DNA of 64,000 nt, taken from GWF2-33-9 sp964500435 (GTDB taxonomy: Bacteria > Bacteroidota > Ignavibacteria > Kapaibacteriales > UBA2268). A program made the translations under genes and the position numbers. Of the stretch, positions 29,230 through 37,662 are shown one piece after another (within the stretch, counting starts at the first letter, position 1; the number at the start of each line of letters is the position of its first letter). The notes beneath the pieces are model-generated. The model was given only the letters and a program-made list of their open reading frames with translations, did not search any database and was not told the origin of the DNA. The stretch lies in assembly GCA_964500435.1 (NCBI GenBank), contig CAZCNL010000003.1, positions 236,261 to 300,260 of the forward strand. The letters are read 5' to 3'.

Positions 29230-30387
29230 TTAAAATGGTCTTATTAATAATATAATAAAAAATAAAAGAAAATATGATAAAATGATAAATTTTGAATATT
29301 TTGGATTTGTATTTTTTAAATAATTCCAACTGAGAGCAGAAGAATATGAAATGATCCAAATTCCTATAATTAATAAGGCTACATCTAATGGTGATAAATG
29401 ATTCCCAATGTAATAATTCAAACCATGGTTGACGATAGAACCGTAAACAATAAGCAAATGAAATATATAAATAAATAAGGATTCTTGTCCCGCCAAAGTT
29501 AGTGCTTTTCCAAATAAAGTTTCTTTATATTTTTCTTCAAGAAGAAAGAAAAGTCCGAACAAAGCAACAACGAATGAAGTACGGAAAAATGAATGAAATG
29601 GTGAAATATGCCACCAATCTTGATATCCTGGATAAAATTGAGTTGACTGCCAAGTATAATATAAAATAATTAAACTTAGTATGCCAGCAATAGTAAAAAC
29701 TCTCGCAAGTCTTTCTTTATTTTTTGATTCAAAGAATAAGCCAGAAATAAAAATTCCGGCGAAGAAATAACCACTCCAAGGAAATAAAGGGAATTTAGAA
29801 ATCGGATATTTTGAAAATAAAGTAGCAAAAAAAATAGGCAAATATTTTATTAGTTCTGTATCCCAAACGAATGGAGCAATTAAAAAGATTGCCAGAGCAA
29901 TTAATCCATAAAAATACTTTAATAATTTCAAATTTTTAATCAATAGTAGAAAAATAAGAGCAATAAGTGATGAATAGACAATTGTTTGGAGTACGTCACA
30001 TTCGAAAAATTTTAGCCAACTTTGCATATTTAAATTGGGAAAAACACGGAATGACATTGCTGGCATATGAAGCCAATATGCAAGAAGTAAAATTAACACT
30101 AATCTTTTGAGATATTGCCAAAGCGGAGTTTCAAATTTTCGATATGATTCTGCTTTTCTTGTTGCGGCAATCCAAAACCCGCTACCGGCAAAGAATAAAA
30201 AACTAACGGCAACAAAACCATTTGACAAATCAAGAAGGTAATAAATAAGTCCCTGCTTGAATGAGTTATACAAAGTAGCATCCACAACATGCGTTTCAAT
30301 CATCCAAAGAACTGCTAAGCCACGTAATACGTCGATAAAAATATAACGATGCTTTTTTGTTGTTATTGGTGTATTTATTGTCTCCAT
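29230..30387 (-). CDS. HGSNAT/DUF1624-type membrane acyltransferase
   Basis: A 385-residue protein with about 10 transmembrane helices. The N-terminus RYIFIDVLRGLAVLWMIETH is typical of the YeiB/heparan-alpha-glucosaminide N-acetyltransferase superfamily, with Asp, Arg and His placed as in acyl-transferring members. It would acylate a sugar or glycan at the envelope. The substrate is unknown, and no exopolysaccharide cluster is beside it. Confidence 0.75.
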   Translation of the reverse strand: METINTPITTKKHRYIFIDVLRGLAVLWMIETHVVDATLYNSFKQGLIYYLLDLSNGFVAVSFLFFAGSGFWIAATRKAESYRKFETPLWQYLKRLVLILLLAYWLHMPAMSFRVFPNLNMQSWLKFFECDVLQTIVYSSLIALIFLLLIKNLKLLKYFYGLIALAIFLIAPFVWDTELIKYLPIFFATLFSKYPISKFPLFPWSGYFFAGIFISGLFFESKNKERLARVFTIAGILSLIILYYTWQSTQFYPGYQDWWHISPFHSFFRTSFVVALFGLFFLLEEKYKETLFGKALTLAGQESLFIYIFHLLIVYGSIVNHGLNYYIGNHLSPLDVALLIIGIWIISYSSALSWNYLKNTNPKYSKFIILSYFLLFFIILLIRPF

Positions 30388-30516
30388 AAAATGTATTTTT
30401 GAAAAAAATAGTAATTTAAGAAATTTATTTATATTAAATGAAATTTTAGTTTAATTTTTCATAAACATTAATAATAAAATGTTATTTTCGTTAATAATAA
30501 ATTAAATATTATTTTG

Positions 30517-30524
30517 TAATTTTG
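30517..30524 (+). promoter_or_regulatory. -7 element TAATTTTG before ppdK
   Basis: TAATTTTG, 48 bases before the ATG at 30572, in an AT-rich intergenic region of 184 bases that is divergent with the acyltransferase. Confidence 0.35.
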
Positions 30525-30571
30525 ATTTTTAAAGAAATTTCAAGAATTTTCAATTAAATTCGGAGCAAAAA

Positions 30572-33391
30572 ATGTCGGAAAAAAAGACAAAAGAAAAAAC
30601 ATCAAAATATGTATATTATTTTGGTGGGAAAAAAGCAGACGGAACAGCAGAAATGAAGAATTTACTTGGCGGTAAAGGTGCAAATCTCGCAGAAATGGTA
30701 AATTTAAAATTACCAGTGCCACCAGGTTTTACAATTTCAACTGAAGTATGTACTTATTATTATTCAAACAAAAATACTTATCCAAAGGATTTAAAAAAAC
30801 AAGTTGAAGAAGCATTAGAGAAAGTAGAAAAAGAAGTTGGTGCAAAATTCGGCGATGCAGACAATCCATTGCTTGTATCAGTACGTTCAGGAGCGAGAGC
30901 TTCAATGCCTGGAATGATGGATACAGTTTTGAACTTAGGATTAAATGACACTACAGTTCAAGGTTTAATTAAAAAATCAGGAAATGAAAGATTTGCATAT
31001 GATTCCTACCGTCGTTTTGTTGCAATGTATGGCGATGTTGTTTTAGGTCTTAAGCCTCAAACAAAAGACGATATTGACCCCTTTGAAGAAATATTAGAAG
31101 CCAAAAAACATGCTCGTGGTATCAAACAAGATATTGAATTAGATGTAAATGACTTAAAAGAATTAGTAAGCGAATTTAAAAAAGCAATTAAAGACAGATT
31201 AAATATTGATTTTCCAGATGACCCAATGGACCAACTTTGGGGTGCAATTGGAGCTGTCTTTGGTTCTTGGATGAATGAAAGAGCAAAAGTATATAGGAAA
31301 TTAAATGGAATTCCTGAATCTTGGGGAACAGCAGTCAACGTACAAGCAATGGTCTTTGGGAATTTAGGAGAAACTTCCGGAACCGGCGTTGCATTTACAA
31401 GAAATGCCGCAACTGGTGAAAATGAGTTTTATGGCGAATATTTAATGAATGCACAAGGTGAAGATGTCGTTGCAGGTATTAGAACTCCTCAACCAATAAG
31501 CACATTGCAAGAAAAAGACCCGAAATCTTACGAACAACTCCTTGAGATTCGCAAAATTCTTGAAGACCACTACAGAGATATGTTAGATATTGAATTTACT
31601 ATCCAAGAAGGTCGACTTTATATGTTGCAATGCCGAGTAGGAAAACGAACCGCCTTCGCTGCTGTAAAAATTGCTTATGATATGGTCAAAGAAGGACGAA
31701 TCAAACCAAAAGAAGCGTTAATGCGAATCGAACCAGACCAATTAAATCAATTATTACGTCCAGTATTTGACTCAAAAGCTAAAGCAGAAGTACTCAAAGA
31801 AGGTAAGATGATTGCAAAAGGTTTAAATGCAGGACCAGGTGCGGCTTCTGGAAAAGTTGTGTTTAATGCTGAAGATGCTGTTGCGTGGGCTGAAAAAGGT
31901 GAAAAAGTAATATTAGTTCGTTTAGAAACATCGCCTGAAGATATTGCAGGAATGAATGCAGCTGAAGGAATTTTGACTGTTCGTGGTGGTATGACTTCGC
32001 ATGCTGCTCTTGTTGCACGACAAATGGGCAAAACTTGTATTGTAGGGTGCGGTTCCTTGAATGTTGATTATAAAGCAAGAACTTTCAAAGTTGAAGGAAA
32101 AAATATTGAAGTTAAAGAAGGCGACTTTATATCTATAGATGGTTCCACGGGTGAAGTTATTCTTGGGAAAATTCCTACAAAACCAAGTGAAGTTGTCGAA
32201 GTATTAATAAACAAAACATTAGACCCGAAAGACGCTCCAGTATTCCAGATGTATAATGAAATTATGACTTGGGCTGATAAATACCGTACTTTGAAAATTA
32301 GAACAAATGCAGACCAACCTGACCAAAGTGCAAACGCTATTGCTTTTGGAGCAGAAGGTATTGGATTAACTCGTACAGAGCATATGTTTTTCGGTGAAGG
32401 AAAAATTGGTCCAATGCGTGAAATGATTTTATCAGATGACACAGAGTCACGTAGAAAAGCACTTGCCAAAATTTTACCATTACAAAGAGAAGATTTCGAA
32501 GGAATCTTCAAAGTAATGGATGGACGACCAGTAACTATCAGAACAATTGACCCACCTCTTCATGAATTTTTACCACACGACGAAGCAGGACAAAAAGAAA
32601 TGGCAAAAGCAATGGGTGTTTCATTGCAAAAAATAAAGGAAAGAGTAGAAGCATTAGCAGAGTTCAATCCTATGCTTGGTTTCCGTGGTTGCCGTTTAGG
32701 AATTATTTATCCCGAAATAACAGAAATGCAAGCACGAGCAATTTTCGAAGCAGCCGCTAACGTTAAGAAAGCAGGGCAAGAAGTATTTCCAGAAGTGATG
32801 ATTCCTTTGGTTGGAAATGTCAAAGAATTATCAAATCAAGAACAAATTGTGCGACGTGTAGCAGAAGAAGTCATCAATGAGAGCGGAGTAAAATTCGATT
32901 ATCTTATTGGAACAATGATTGAAGTGCCACGTGGTGCTATAACAGCAGGTGAAATTGCTACAGTTGCAGAATTCTTCTCTTTTGGAACAAATGATTTAAC
33001 ACAAACAACATTAGGATTAAGTAGAGACGATTCAGGACGTTTCTTGCCAACCTATGTCGCAAAAGAAATATACGAAGTCGACCCGTTTGTATCTATAGAC
33101 CAAACTGGTGTTGGCTTTTTAATGAAGCATGCAGTAAAAGCTGGACGAGAAACCAAACCGAATTTAAAAATCGGAATTTGCGGAGAACATGGTGGCGAAC
33201 CTGCCTCAGTTGAATTCTGTCATTCAATTGGGTTAAATTATGTTTCTTGCTCACCATTCAGAGTGCCAATCGCAAGGTTAGCAGCAGCACGTGCAGCAAT
33301 CAAAGATGAATTAGGTGGAAAAGGAAAAAAAGAAGAAAAAGTGAAAAAAGATAAAAAAGAGAAAAAAGACAAGAAAAGCAAGAAAAAATAA
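30572..33391 (+). CDS. ppdK: Pyruvate, phosphate dikinase
   Basis: A 939-residue enzyme interconverting pyruvate, ATP and Pi with PEP, AMP and PPi. The ATP-grasp domain (about 1-370) has GGKGANLAEM and VSVRSGARASMPGMMDT. The swivelling domain has phospho-His477 in GGMTSHAALVARQ. The PEP/pyruvate barrel (about 550-910) has catalytic Cys870 in ICGEHGGEPAS. The body has the usual length, but after DELGG there is an extra tail of about 25 residues that is almost all Lys and Glu/Asp, not part of the enzyme fold. With mdh and gltA nearby it suggests active C3/C4 metabolism. Confidence 0.96.
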   Translation: MSEKKTKEKTSKYVYYFGGKKADGTAEMKNLLGGKGANLAEMVNLKLPVPPGFTISTEVCTYYYSNKNTYPKDLKKQVEEALEKVEKEVGAKFGDADNPLLVSVRSGARASMPGMMDTVLNLGLNDTTVQGLIKKSGNERFAYDSYRRFVAMYGDVVLGLKPQTKDDIDPFEEILEAKKHARGIKQDIELDVNDLKELVSEFKKAIKDRLNIDFPDDPMDQLWGAIGAVFGSWMNERAKVYRKLNGIPESWGTAVNVQAMVFGNLGETSGTGVAFTRNAATGENEFYGEYLMNAQGEDVVAGIRTPQPISTLQEKDPKSYEQLLEIRKILEDHYRDMLDIEFTIQEGRLYMLQCRVGKRTAFAAVKIAYDMVKEGRIKPKEALMRIEPDQLNQLLRPVFDSKAKAEVLKEGKMIAKGLNAGPGAASGKVVFNAEDAVAWAEKGEKVILVRLETSPEDIAGMNAAEGILTVRGGMTSHAALVARQMGKTCIVGCGSLNVDYKARTFKVEGKNIEVKEGDFISIDGSTGEVILGKIPTKPSEVVEVLINKTLDPKDAPVFQMYNEIMTWADKYRTLKIRTNADQPDQSANAIAFGAEGIGLTRTEHMFFGEGKIGPMREMILSDDTESRRKALAKILPLQREDFEGIFKVMDGRPVTIRTIDPPLHEFLPHDEAGQKEMAKAMGVSLQKIKERVEALAEFNPMLGFRGCRLGIIYPEITEMQARAIFEAAANVKKAGQEVFPEVMIPLVGNVKELSNQEQIVRRVAEEVINESGVKFDYLIGTMIEVPRGAITAGEIATVAEFFSFGTNDLTQTTLGLSRDDSGRFLPTYVAKEIYEVDPFVSIDQTGVGFLMKHAVKAGRETKPNLKIGICGEHGGEPASVEFCHSIGLNYVSCSPFRVPIARLAAARAAIKDELGGKGKKEEKVKKDKKEKKDKKSKKK

Positions 33392-33397
33392 AAAGGA

Positions 33398-33427
33398 AAA
33401 AAAGCAGCCTTTTAAGGCTGCTTTTTT
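33398..33427 (+). terminator. Rho-independent terminator after ppdK
   Basis: GCAGCC (33404-33409) pairs with GGCTGC (33416-33421), flanked by A and T runs that extend the stem. It is a typical bidirectional-looking terminator shared with the convergent minus-strand gene. Confidence 0.85.
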
Positions 33428-33438
33428 GTTTAAGTTAA

Positions 33439-34959
33439 TTAATTTGCAGTAATTTCTGCTTTACACAAATTCCAACCGATTTTACTATATTTTACTAAAA
33501 ATAATAAATTATCACTTTCTTCTTTAAAAAAATAAATACTTTCAATTTGATTATTAGGAACAAAGAAACTCAATTTATATTCTTTAGCTTTTTCTTTTGT
33601 ATTTAAATTATATACTTCCACTATATTATTTGTATTATCCTTTGATCTCAAAAAAATAAATAATAAACTATCATTTGCAAAAATATTTTGAATTTCATTG
33701 TTAAAAGTGAAATTATAAAAGAGAGAATCGCTACGAATCTTTTCTAAAAAAAATATTTCATTTAGTAATTTACTGGGTTTGAACTTTTGGTATTCAGGAT
33801 TAATTTTATTTACATCTAAGCTATAAAAAATATTATTTTGCAGATTTATTATAAAGATTGAATTCTTATTATTTGCTAAGAAACTTTGAGAATAATTTTG
33901 TGAATTTTTAAAACCTTCCAACATAATTTTTTTATCAAATTTGAATTTTTTATTGGTTAAAACTAAATTATTATTATCATCTATATAAATAATACGTCCA
34001 TTGGTTTCTAAAAAGTTATCAGGAATATCATCTTGTTCTAATTTCTCGGTTTCTGAGGGACTATCAATATTATGTATATAATAATATGAAACAAAATTCA
34101 TAGAATTTTTATTATAAAAATTAAATGTATCAATCTCTTCTGTTAAATACCAATATTTATTTTTATCTATCAATATATTGACCAATGTTTGTGGTGAAGA
34201 AATTTTATAATCTTTTTCAAACTTCATAATTTTATTTAAATTAGAATCCAAATATTTCGTATCTATCAATTGCTTATATTTTGCATTTCCAAATTCAAGA
34301 ATATTAATCAGTTTACTATCATTTGTATCTACTATATTAATTTTGTATACCGAGTATGAAAGAGGGTCTGAAATATAAATTATATTATTAATTTTAACTA
34401 TCTTATTTGGTGAAATAATAGTCTCAGTTAGAGATGGTAATTTTGTTAATGTAAAAGGTATTTTATAATTGTTATAATATGCAGGATTTCCCTTACTTGT
34501 AAAATCAAAGTTATGACTATCAACCCTGCTTTTCAATTTAAAATTCTTGTCATAAACTAAATAAGATATATTTGCATTTATTCCTACAAGATTTTTAAAT
34601 TGATTATCTTCATCAATTATCAAATAATTATAAATAAAAATATCATTCATTATTTTTTTAAAAAATTCAATATTCTTTGAATTCAAGTTACCAACTATTA
34701 TTATAGATTTCAAAGAATCTTTCGGATATTCAAGTTGCAATTGATATAAAATTCCCGGATAAACGTTTTGGTTACATGTAAGAATATCTTGATAATCCAT
34801 ATAATAAATCATTATATGATAATTGCTAAAGTAATTAATATCCAAATTGTAACGCTCAAAAAGTTTGAGGATGGAAGATCTTGCTGAATCGATTGTTTGC
34901 CCATATAAGATTGAGCTAAAAAGAAAAATCATAAAGATTTTTAAAATAAGTTTTGACAT
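33439..34959 (-). CDS. Secreted thioredoxin-like plus beta-propeller protein (unit A)
   Basis: A 506-residue protein not recognised by name. The signal peptide ends near ILYGQ. Residues about 40-170 look like a thioredoxin/TlpA-type fold with one Cys at the expected active-site position (DILTCNQN). The remainder consists of short beta-rich repeats (KINNIIYISDPLSYSVYKI and similar), compatible with a six-bladed propeller. It resembles the 458-residue protein of unit B (36954 to 35578) in order of parts and in the SP-x-DP-x-YK segment, so the two are diverged paralogues. RBS AGGAGG precedes the ATG. It follows the small secreted protein gene 35020-35448 across a hairpin. Confidence 0.6.
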   Translation of the reverse strand: MSKLILKIFMIFLFSSILYGQTIDSARSSILKLFERYNLDINYFSNYHIMIYYMDYQDILTCNQNVYPGILYQLQLEYPKDSLKSIIIVGNLNSKNIEFFKKIMNDIFIYNYLIIDEDNQFKNLVGINANISYLVYDKNFKLKSRVDSHNFDFTSKGNPAYYNNYKIPFTLTKLPSLTETIISPNKIVKINNIIYISDPLSYSVYKINIVDTNDSKLINILEFGNAKYKQLIDTKYLDSNLNKIMKFEKDYKISSPQTLVNILIDKNKYWYLTEEIDTFNFYNKNSMNFVSYYYIHNIDSPSETEKLEQDDIPDNFLETNGRIIYIDDNNNLVLTNKKFKFDKKIMLEGFKNSQNYSQSFLANNKNSIFIINLQNNIFYSLDVNKINPEYQKFKPSKLLNEIFFLEKIRSDSLFYNFTFNNEIQNIFANDSLLFIFLRSKDNTNNIVEVYNLNTKEKAKEYKLSFFVPNNQIESIYFFKEESDNLLFLVKYSKIGWNLCKAEITAN

Positions 34960-34991
34960 AATAAACCTCCTAAAAAATTAAAAAAAAGTAT

Positions 34992-35010
34992 CCTCCCGCT
35001 TAGCGGGAGG
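34992..35010 (-). terminator. Intercistronic hairpin with U-run, unit A
   Basis: CCTCCCGC (34992-34999) pairs with GCGGGAGG (35003-35010). On the minus strand it is followed by TAC and a run of T, so it can act as a partial terminator between the small protein gene and the propeller gene. Confidence 0.7.
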
Positions 35011-35019
35011 AGTTGATGT

Positions 35020-35448
35020 CTATGGTAAAATGGGTGTATTTATAACTTCGCTTTCCGAATAAACTTCTTGCGAGAGATTATCTGTTTGATAGCTTGGTGC
35101 TATGCCACTATTAGCATCCCAATCGCTTGTTAACACAACATTTGTATAACCATAAGGTTGAGTCTCAGTTGCATACCATAAGTTTATCCTTTTACCAGCC
35201 GGTACAACATAACCACCTGCACCGGTAGGTGTAATAACAACCTCAATACAAATAATATCTGGATTTCCTAAACATTCATATGTATTAGGACCTGTTTGTT
35301 TGTATGGACCATTCCAATAAGTTACTTTAATATTACCATTATCTAACACTTGATATGAAGGTGGTTTGGCTGTTTCCGCAAATACATCGACAGTGAAAGC
35401 TGTTAAAAAGAAACCTAAAAGCATTACCATAAATATTTTACTTTTCAA
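35020..35448 (-). CDS. Small secreted protein of unknown function (unit A)
   Basis: A 142-residue protein with a signal peptide (MKSKIFM start, cleavage near VFAET). The mature part is beta-rich with two Cys (YECLGNP and IICIEV), rich in Tyr, Asn and Thr. The start codon is TTG at 35448, the exact position equivalent to the ATG of the unit B paralogue, and it follows AAAGGAAA. It shares the MKSKIFM leader and the length (142 codons) with the unit B small gene. No known domain was recognised. Confidence 0.65.
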   Translation of the reverse strand: MKSKIFMVMLLGFFLTAFTVDVFAETAKPPSYQVLDNGNIKVTYWNGPYKQTGPNTYECLGNPDIICIEVVITPTGAGGYVVPAGKRINLWYATETQPYGYTNVVLTSDWDANSGIAPSYQTDNLSQEVYSESEVINTPILP

Positions 35449-35466
35449 TGTTTTTTTCCTTTGTTA

Positions 35467-35578
35467 TTTCCAAATAAAAATGGGGTATTATTTTTCCACT
35501 CTGCAATTTCTATTTTATATTCCCGCAAAAAAAGCATTTTTTTTCAAAAGTTTGTAATTATTCCGAATTTCGTCGATT
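35467..35578. repeat. 112-bp direct repeat, copy A
   Basis: It matches 37551-37662 at 111 of 112 positions. It lies immediately upstream of the unit A small gene and abuts the stop codon of the unit B propeller gene. It still contains the last ten codons and stop of the barrel gene, with its only difference being a silent Thr codon change (ACG versus ACA). Confidence 0.9.
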
Positions 35579-36954
35579 TATTCTTCAAAAAGACTATATT
35601 CTTCGAGAATCCAATTACTCTTGTCATCCGATGATAAGATAAAAAGCTTATCTTTTTCTATTTTTACTGGAATCTTGTTAGTTAAAAAATTTTCATCATT
35701 ATGTAAAATAAAGGCTTTAGAAAATGTAAAATCAGGCATTTGAAACTCCTCCACATAAAGTTGATTGTTTAATTCAGGACGGTAGAACAAAAAATAGAGG
35801 TTATCGTTAAAAGCCATAATATCATAAACAGGATTATCAACGGTGTGTATAATTTTTTTTGTGACACTTTTTTTAAGAGAATTATCCAGACCGAATTTTA
35901 AATATAAGGCTTTATCAGATTGATAATCGTAGAAGAAGATATTATTGTTATCAGCAACAAATAATAAAGAATCTAATGACAGAACATTCAAATCCTCAGC
36001 ACTAATAAATATTTTAGTAAATGATTTTCTATAACTATTAAAAAATGAAAATTTTAAGTTGTTTGTATTATTAATAGTTGGCATTAAAATAATTGAATCA
36101 TTAACCAATGAATATAAACGAGTATATCCACTTAACAAAAATATATCTTTATCTTCTGTTAAAAATGGAATAACTTTTTCAGTAGAATCTAACTGTAATA
36201 TAGCTGATTTTTCCTTCCAATTAACTTGTTTTTTTGTTGAATCAAAATCGTACCCACTCAAAATATTAATATAAGAAAATAAATGTATCGAATCAGAAAA
36301 AATAAATAAATATTTTATAAAACTTTTGTATTTTTCATAAGTCATATCCCAAATATCTTTACTTTCTTTCAAAGAATCAAAGAAGTAGTATTTTGCCTGC
36401 TTGCTTGCATCAAAGAAAACATTTAATTTCTTATTTTTAAGAGAGTATTTATAAATTAAAAGTTCATTCGGATCAATAAAAAACAAGTCGTTGCCAATAA
36501 TACTTGGAGAAAGCACATTAGTAAATATTAAATCTGAATCCTGCAAACTATATTCAGTTTTAATATTATATTTTTTTATTGTATTTAAAGGTTTCATTGT
36601 ATTTGTAAATTCGGGAAAATAATAAATAATATTATCCAGCGAATCTTTTATTACTAAATCCATTCCAGAGTTTGAAAAATGTGATTGATTAAGTTGATTT
36701 TCGTTTAACATTTTAATATTGTTAATAAGTTTATTTTTATTTAATAAACTTTTAAGATTCCCATTTTTTTCGTTTAAAATAATATTTATTTGTTTAATAT
36801 TCAAATTTAATAATTCATTTGACAATATTTCAATTGCACTAATGCAACAAGAGTTACAACTTGGTGAATTAATGTAGAAATATGCTATGAAATCAGCTTT
36901 GGCATAAGAACCATAAAAAAATATTATTAAAAAAAATATTAATATATGTTTCAT
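35578..36954 (-). CDS. Secreted thioredoxin-like plus beta-propeller protein (unit B)
   Basis: A 458-residue exported protein, paralogous to the 506-residue protein of unit A. A signal peptide is followed by a thioredoxin-like region (about 20-130) with a CNSCC cluster in NSPSCNSCCISA, giving a CxxC at the N-terminus of the first helix. The rest is beta-rich and compatible with a propeller (IIGNDLFFIDPNELLIYKY). No enzyme family is assigned. It follows the unit B small gene, across a hairpin, with RBS AGTAGG. Confidence 0.6.
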   Translation of the reverse strand: MKHILIFFLIIFFYGSYAKADFIAYFYINSPSCNSCCISAIEILSNELLNLNIKQINIILNEKNGNLKSLLNKNKLINNIKMLNENQLNQSHFSNSGMDLVIKDSLDNIIYYFPEFTNTMKPLNTIKKYNIKTEYSLQDSDLIFTNVLSPSIIGNDLFFIDPNELLIYKYSLKNKKLNVFFDASKQAKYYFFDSLKESKDIWDMTYEKYKSFIKYLFIFSDSIHLFSYINILSGYDFDSTKKQVNWKEKSAILQLDSTEKVIPFLTEDKDIFLLSGYTRLYSLVNDSIILMPTINNTNNLKFSFFNSYRKSFTKIFISAEDLNVLSLDSLLFVADNNNIFFYDYQSDKALYLKFGLDNSLKKSVTKKIIHTVDNPVYDIMAFNDNLYFLFYRPELNNQLYVEEFQMPDFTFSKAFILHNDENFLTNKIPVKIEKDKLFILSSDDKSNWILEEYSLFEE

Positions 36955-36971
36955 AATTTACCTACTTTTTT

Positions 36972-36996
36972 GGGGAGAACGAATATTCGTCTCCCC
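36972..36996 (-). repeat. Intercistronic hairpin, unit B
   Basis: GGGGAG (36972-36977) pairs with CTCCCC (36991-36996) around the perfect 12-bp palindrome ACGAATATTCGT (36979-36990), with one unpaired A. It is 18 bases before the unit B propeller start codon. On the minus strand it is followed by A, not T, so it is a stem-loop rather than a standard terminator. Confidence 0.65.
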
Positions 36997-37019
36997 GTGA
37001 ACAAAAAAATACTATAATT

Positions 37020-37208
37020 TTAGTGGGATTGCAGTTCCCACTCTGAATAATTTACGTAAGTAACTTGGTTATCAAGTTCGTAGTAATAAAATTCTGATTG
37101 CCCATTTTTAAAATGCAGACAACCGTCTATTAATCCTATACCCGTATCATTTGACGGATTGTTTGTAAACAAAAAGAACTTGCAATATTCATTATAACCT
37201 TCTAATGG
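37020..37208 (-). other. Reading-frame continuation beyond the TAA of the unit B small gene
   Basis: Directly after the TAA at 37209-37211, in the same frame, 62 codons stay open to a TAA at 37020-37022 (starting PLEGYNEYCKFF, ending EWELQSH). The segment has no start codon of its own, contains two Cys, and its tail (ELDNQVTYVNYSEWE) resembles the tail of the unit A protein (QTDNLSQEVYSESE). 80 plus 62 codons equals the 142 codons of the paralogue, so it is most likely the lost C-terminal half of the gene. Confidence 0.7.
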
Positions 37209-37451
37209 TTAAGGAACAATATTATTTTTAGGAACTTTAGTTTGTGTGGTTCTCAGAATTCCTGGTATTGTTATCCAAATATCACCATTACCCTGAAATT
37301 TCAAGCATTGACCTTGTCCTGGATCGCAATAATAAACAGTTACAGTTTTGGTATTATCTCCTGTTTTGAGCTCGCAGACTGAATAGCTTTTGTTTATTAC
37401 TATAAACATCATTGCCATTACGGCAATTGCCATAAATATTTTACTTTTCAT
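37209..37451 (-). CDS. Small secreted protein, unit B, truncated by an in-frame TAA
   Basis: An 80-residue product with a signal peptide (MKSKIFM start, ends near KSYS) and a Cys-bearing mature part (VCELKTG, YYCDPGQGQCLKF, GNGDIWITIPG). The ATG at 37451 has an AAGGAAAG RBS 8 bases before it and aligns with the TTG of the unit A paralogue, so I reject the upstream ATG at 37529. The frame continues for 62 sense codons past the stop (37020-37208). The gene is therefore a candidate nonsense mutant, a sequencing error, or a readthrough case. Function unknown. Confidence 0.6.
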   Translation of the reverse strand: MKSKIFMAIAVMAMMFIVINKSYSVCELKTGDNTKTVTVYYCDPGQGQCLKFQGNGDIWITIPGILRTTQTKVPKNNIVP

Positions 37452-37506
37452 AGTTTGTCTTTCCTTATTTTGTTTAAAATTTGTTAATTTTGTAAATGTG
37501 AATTTC

Positions 37507-37619
37507 GCTTTTTTGCGGAAATACCCCATTTTAAAATAGGAACTGCTTTGTTTCCAAATAAAAATGGGGTATTATTTTTCCACTCTGCAATTTCTATTTT
37601 ATATTCCCGCAAAAAAAGC
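37507..37619. repeat. Imperfect inverted repeat around the 112-bp repeat copy B
   Basis: The 26 bases at 37507-37532 are, in reverse complement, an internally deleted copy of the 5' half of the repeat: AAAATGGGGTATT (37561-37573) and TTCCCGCAAAAAAAGC (37604-37619) are joined, with 30 bases missing. The region can fold into a long hairpin. It is absent before unit A. Confidence 0.55.
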
Positions 37620-37662
37620 ATTTTTTTTCAAAAGTTTGTAATTATTCCGAATTTTGTCGATT
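37551..37662. repeat. 112-bp direct repeat, copy B
   Basis: Pair of the repeat at 35467-35578. Here it overlaps the 3' end of the barrel gene (37628-38506) and runs into the upstream region of the unit B small gene, so this is the likely parental copy. Confidence 0.9.

Noticed and set aside
35366..35557. Plus-strand ORF of 63 codons through repeat copy A
   Set aside because: It is antisense to the small gene, has no RBS, and is merely open sequence inside the repeat.
37209..37211. TAA as a recoded selenocysteine or pyrrolysine codon
   Set aside because: TAA is not used for either residue; simple mutation, error or readthrough is likelier.
37452..37529. N-terminal extension of the unit B small gene (MGYFRKKAKF)
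   Set aside because: It lies in the inverted repeat region, lacks a signal peptide, and the ATG at 37451 has a good RBS and aligns with the paralogue.
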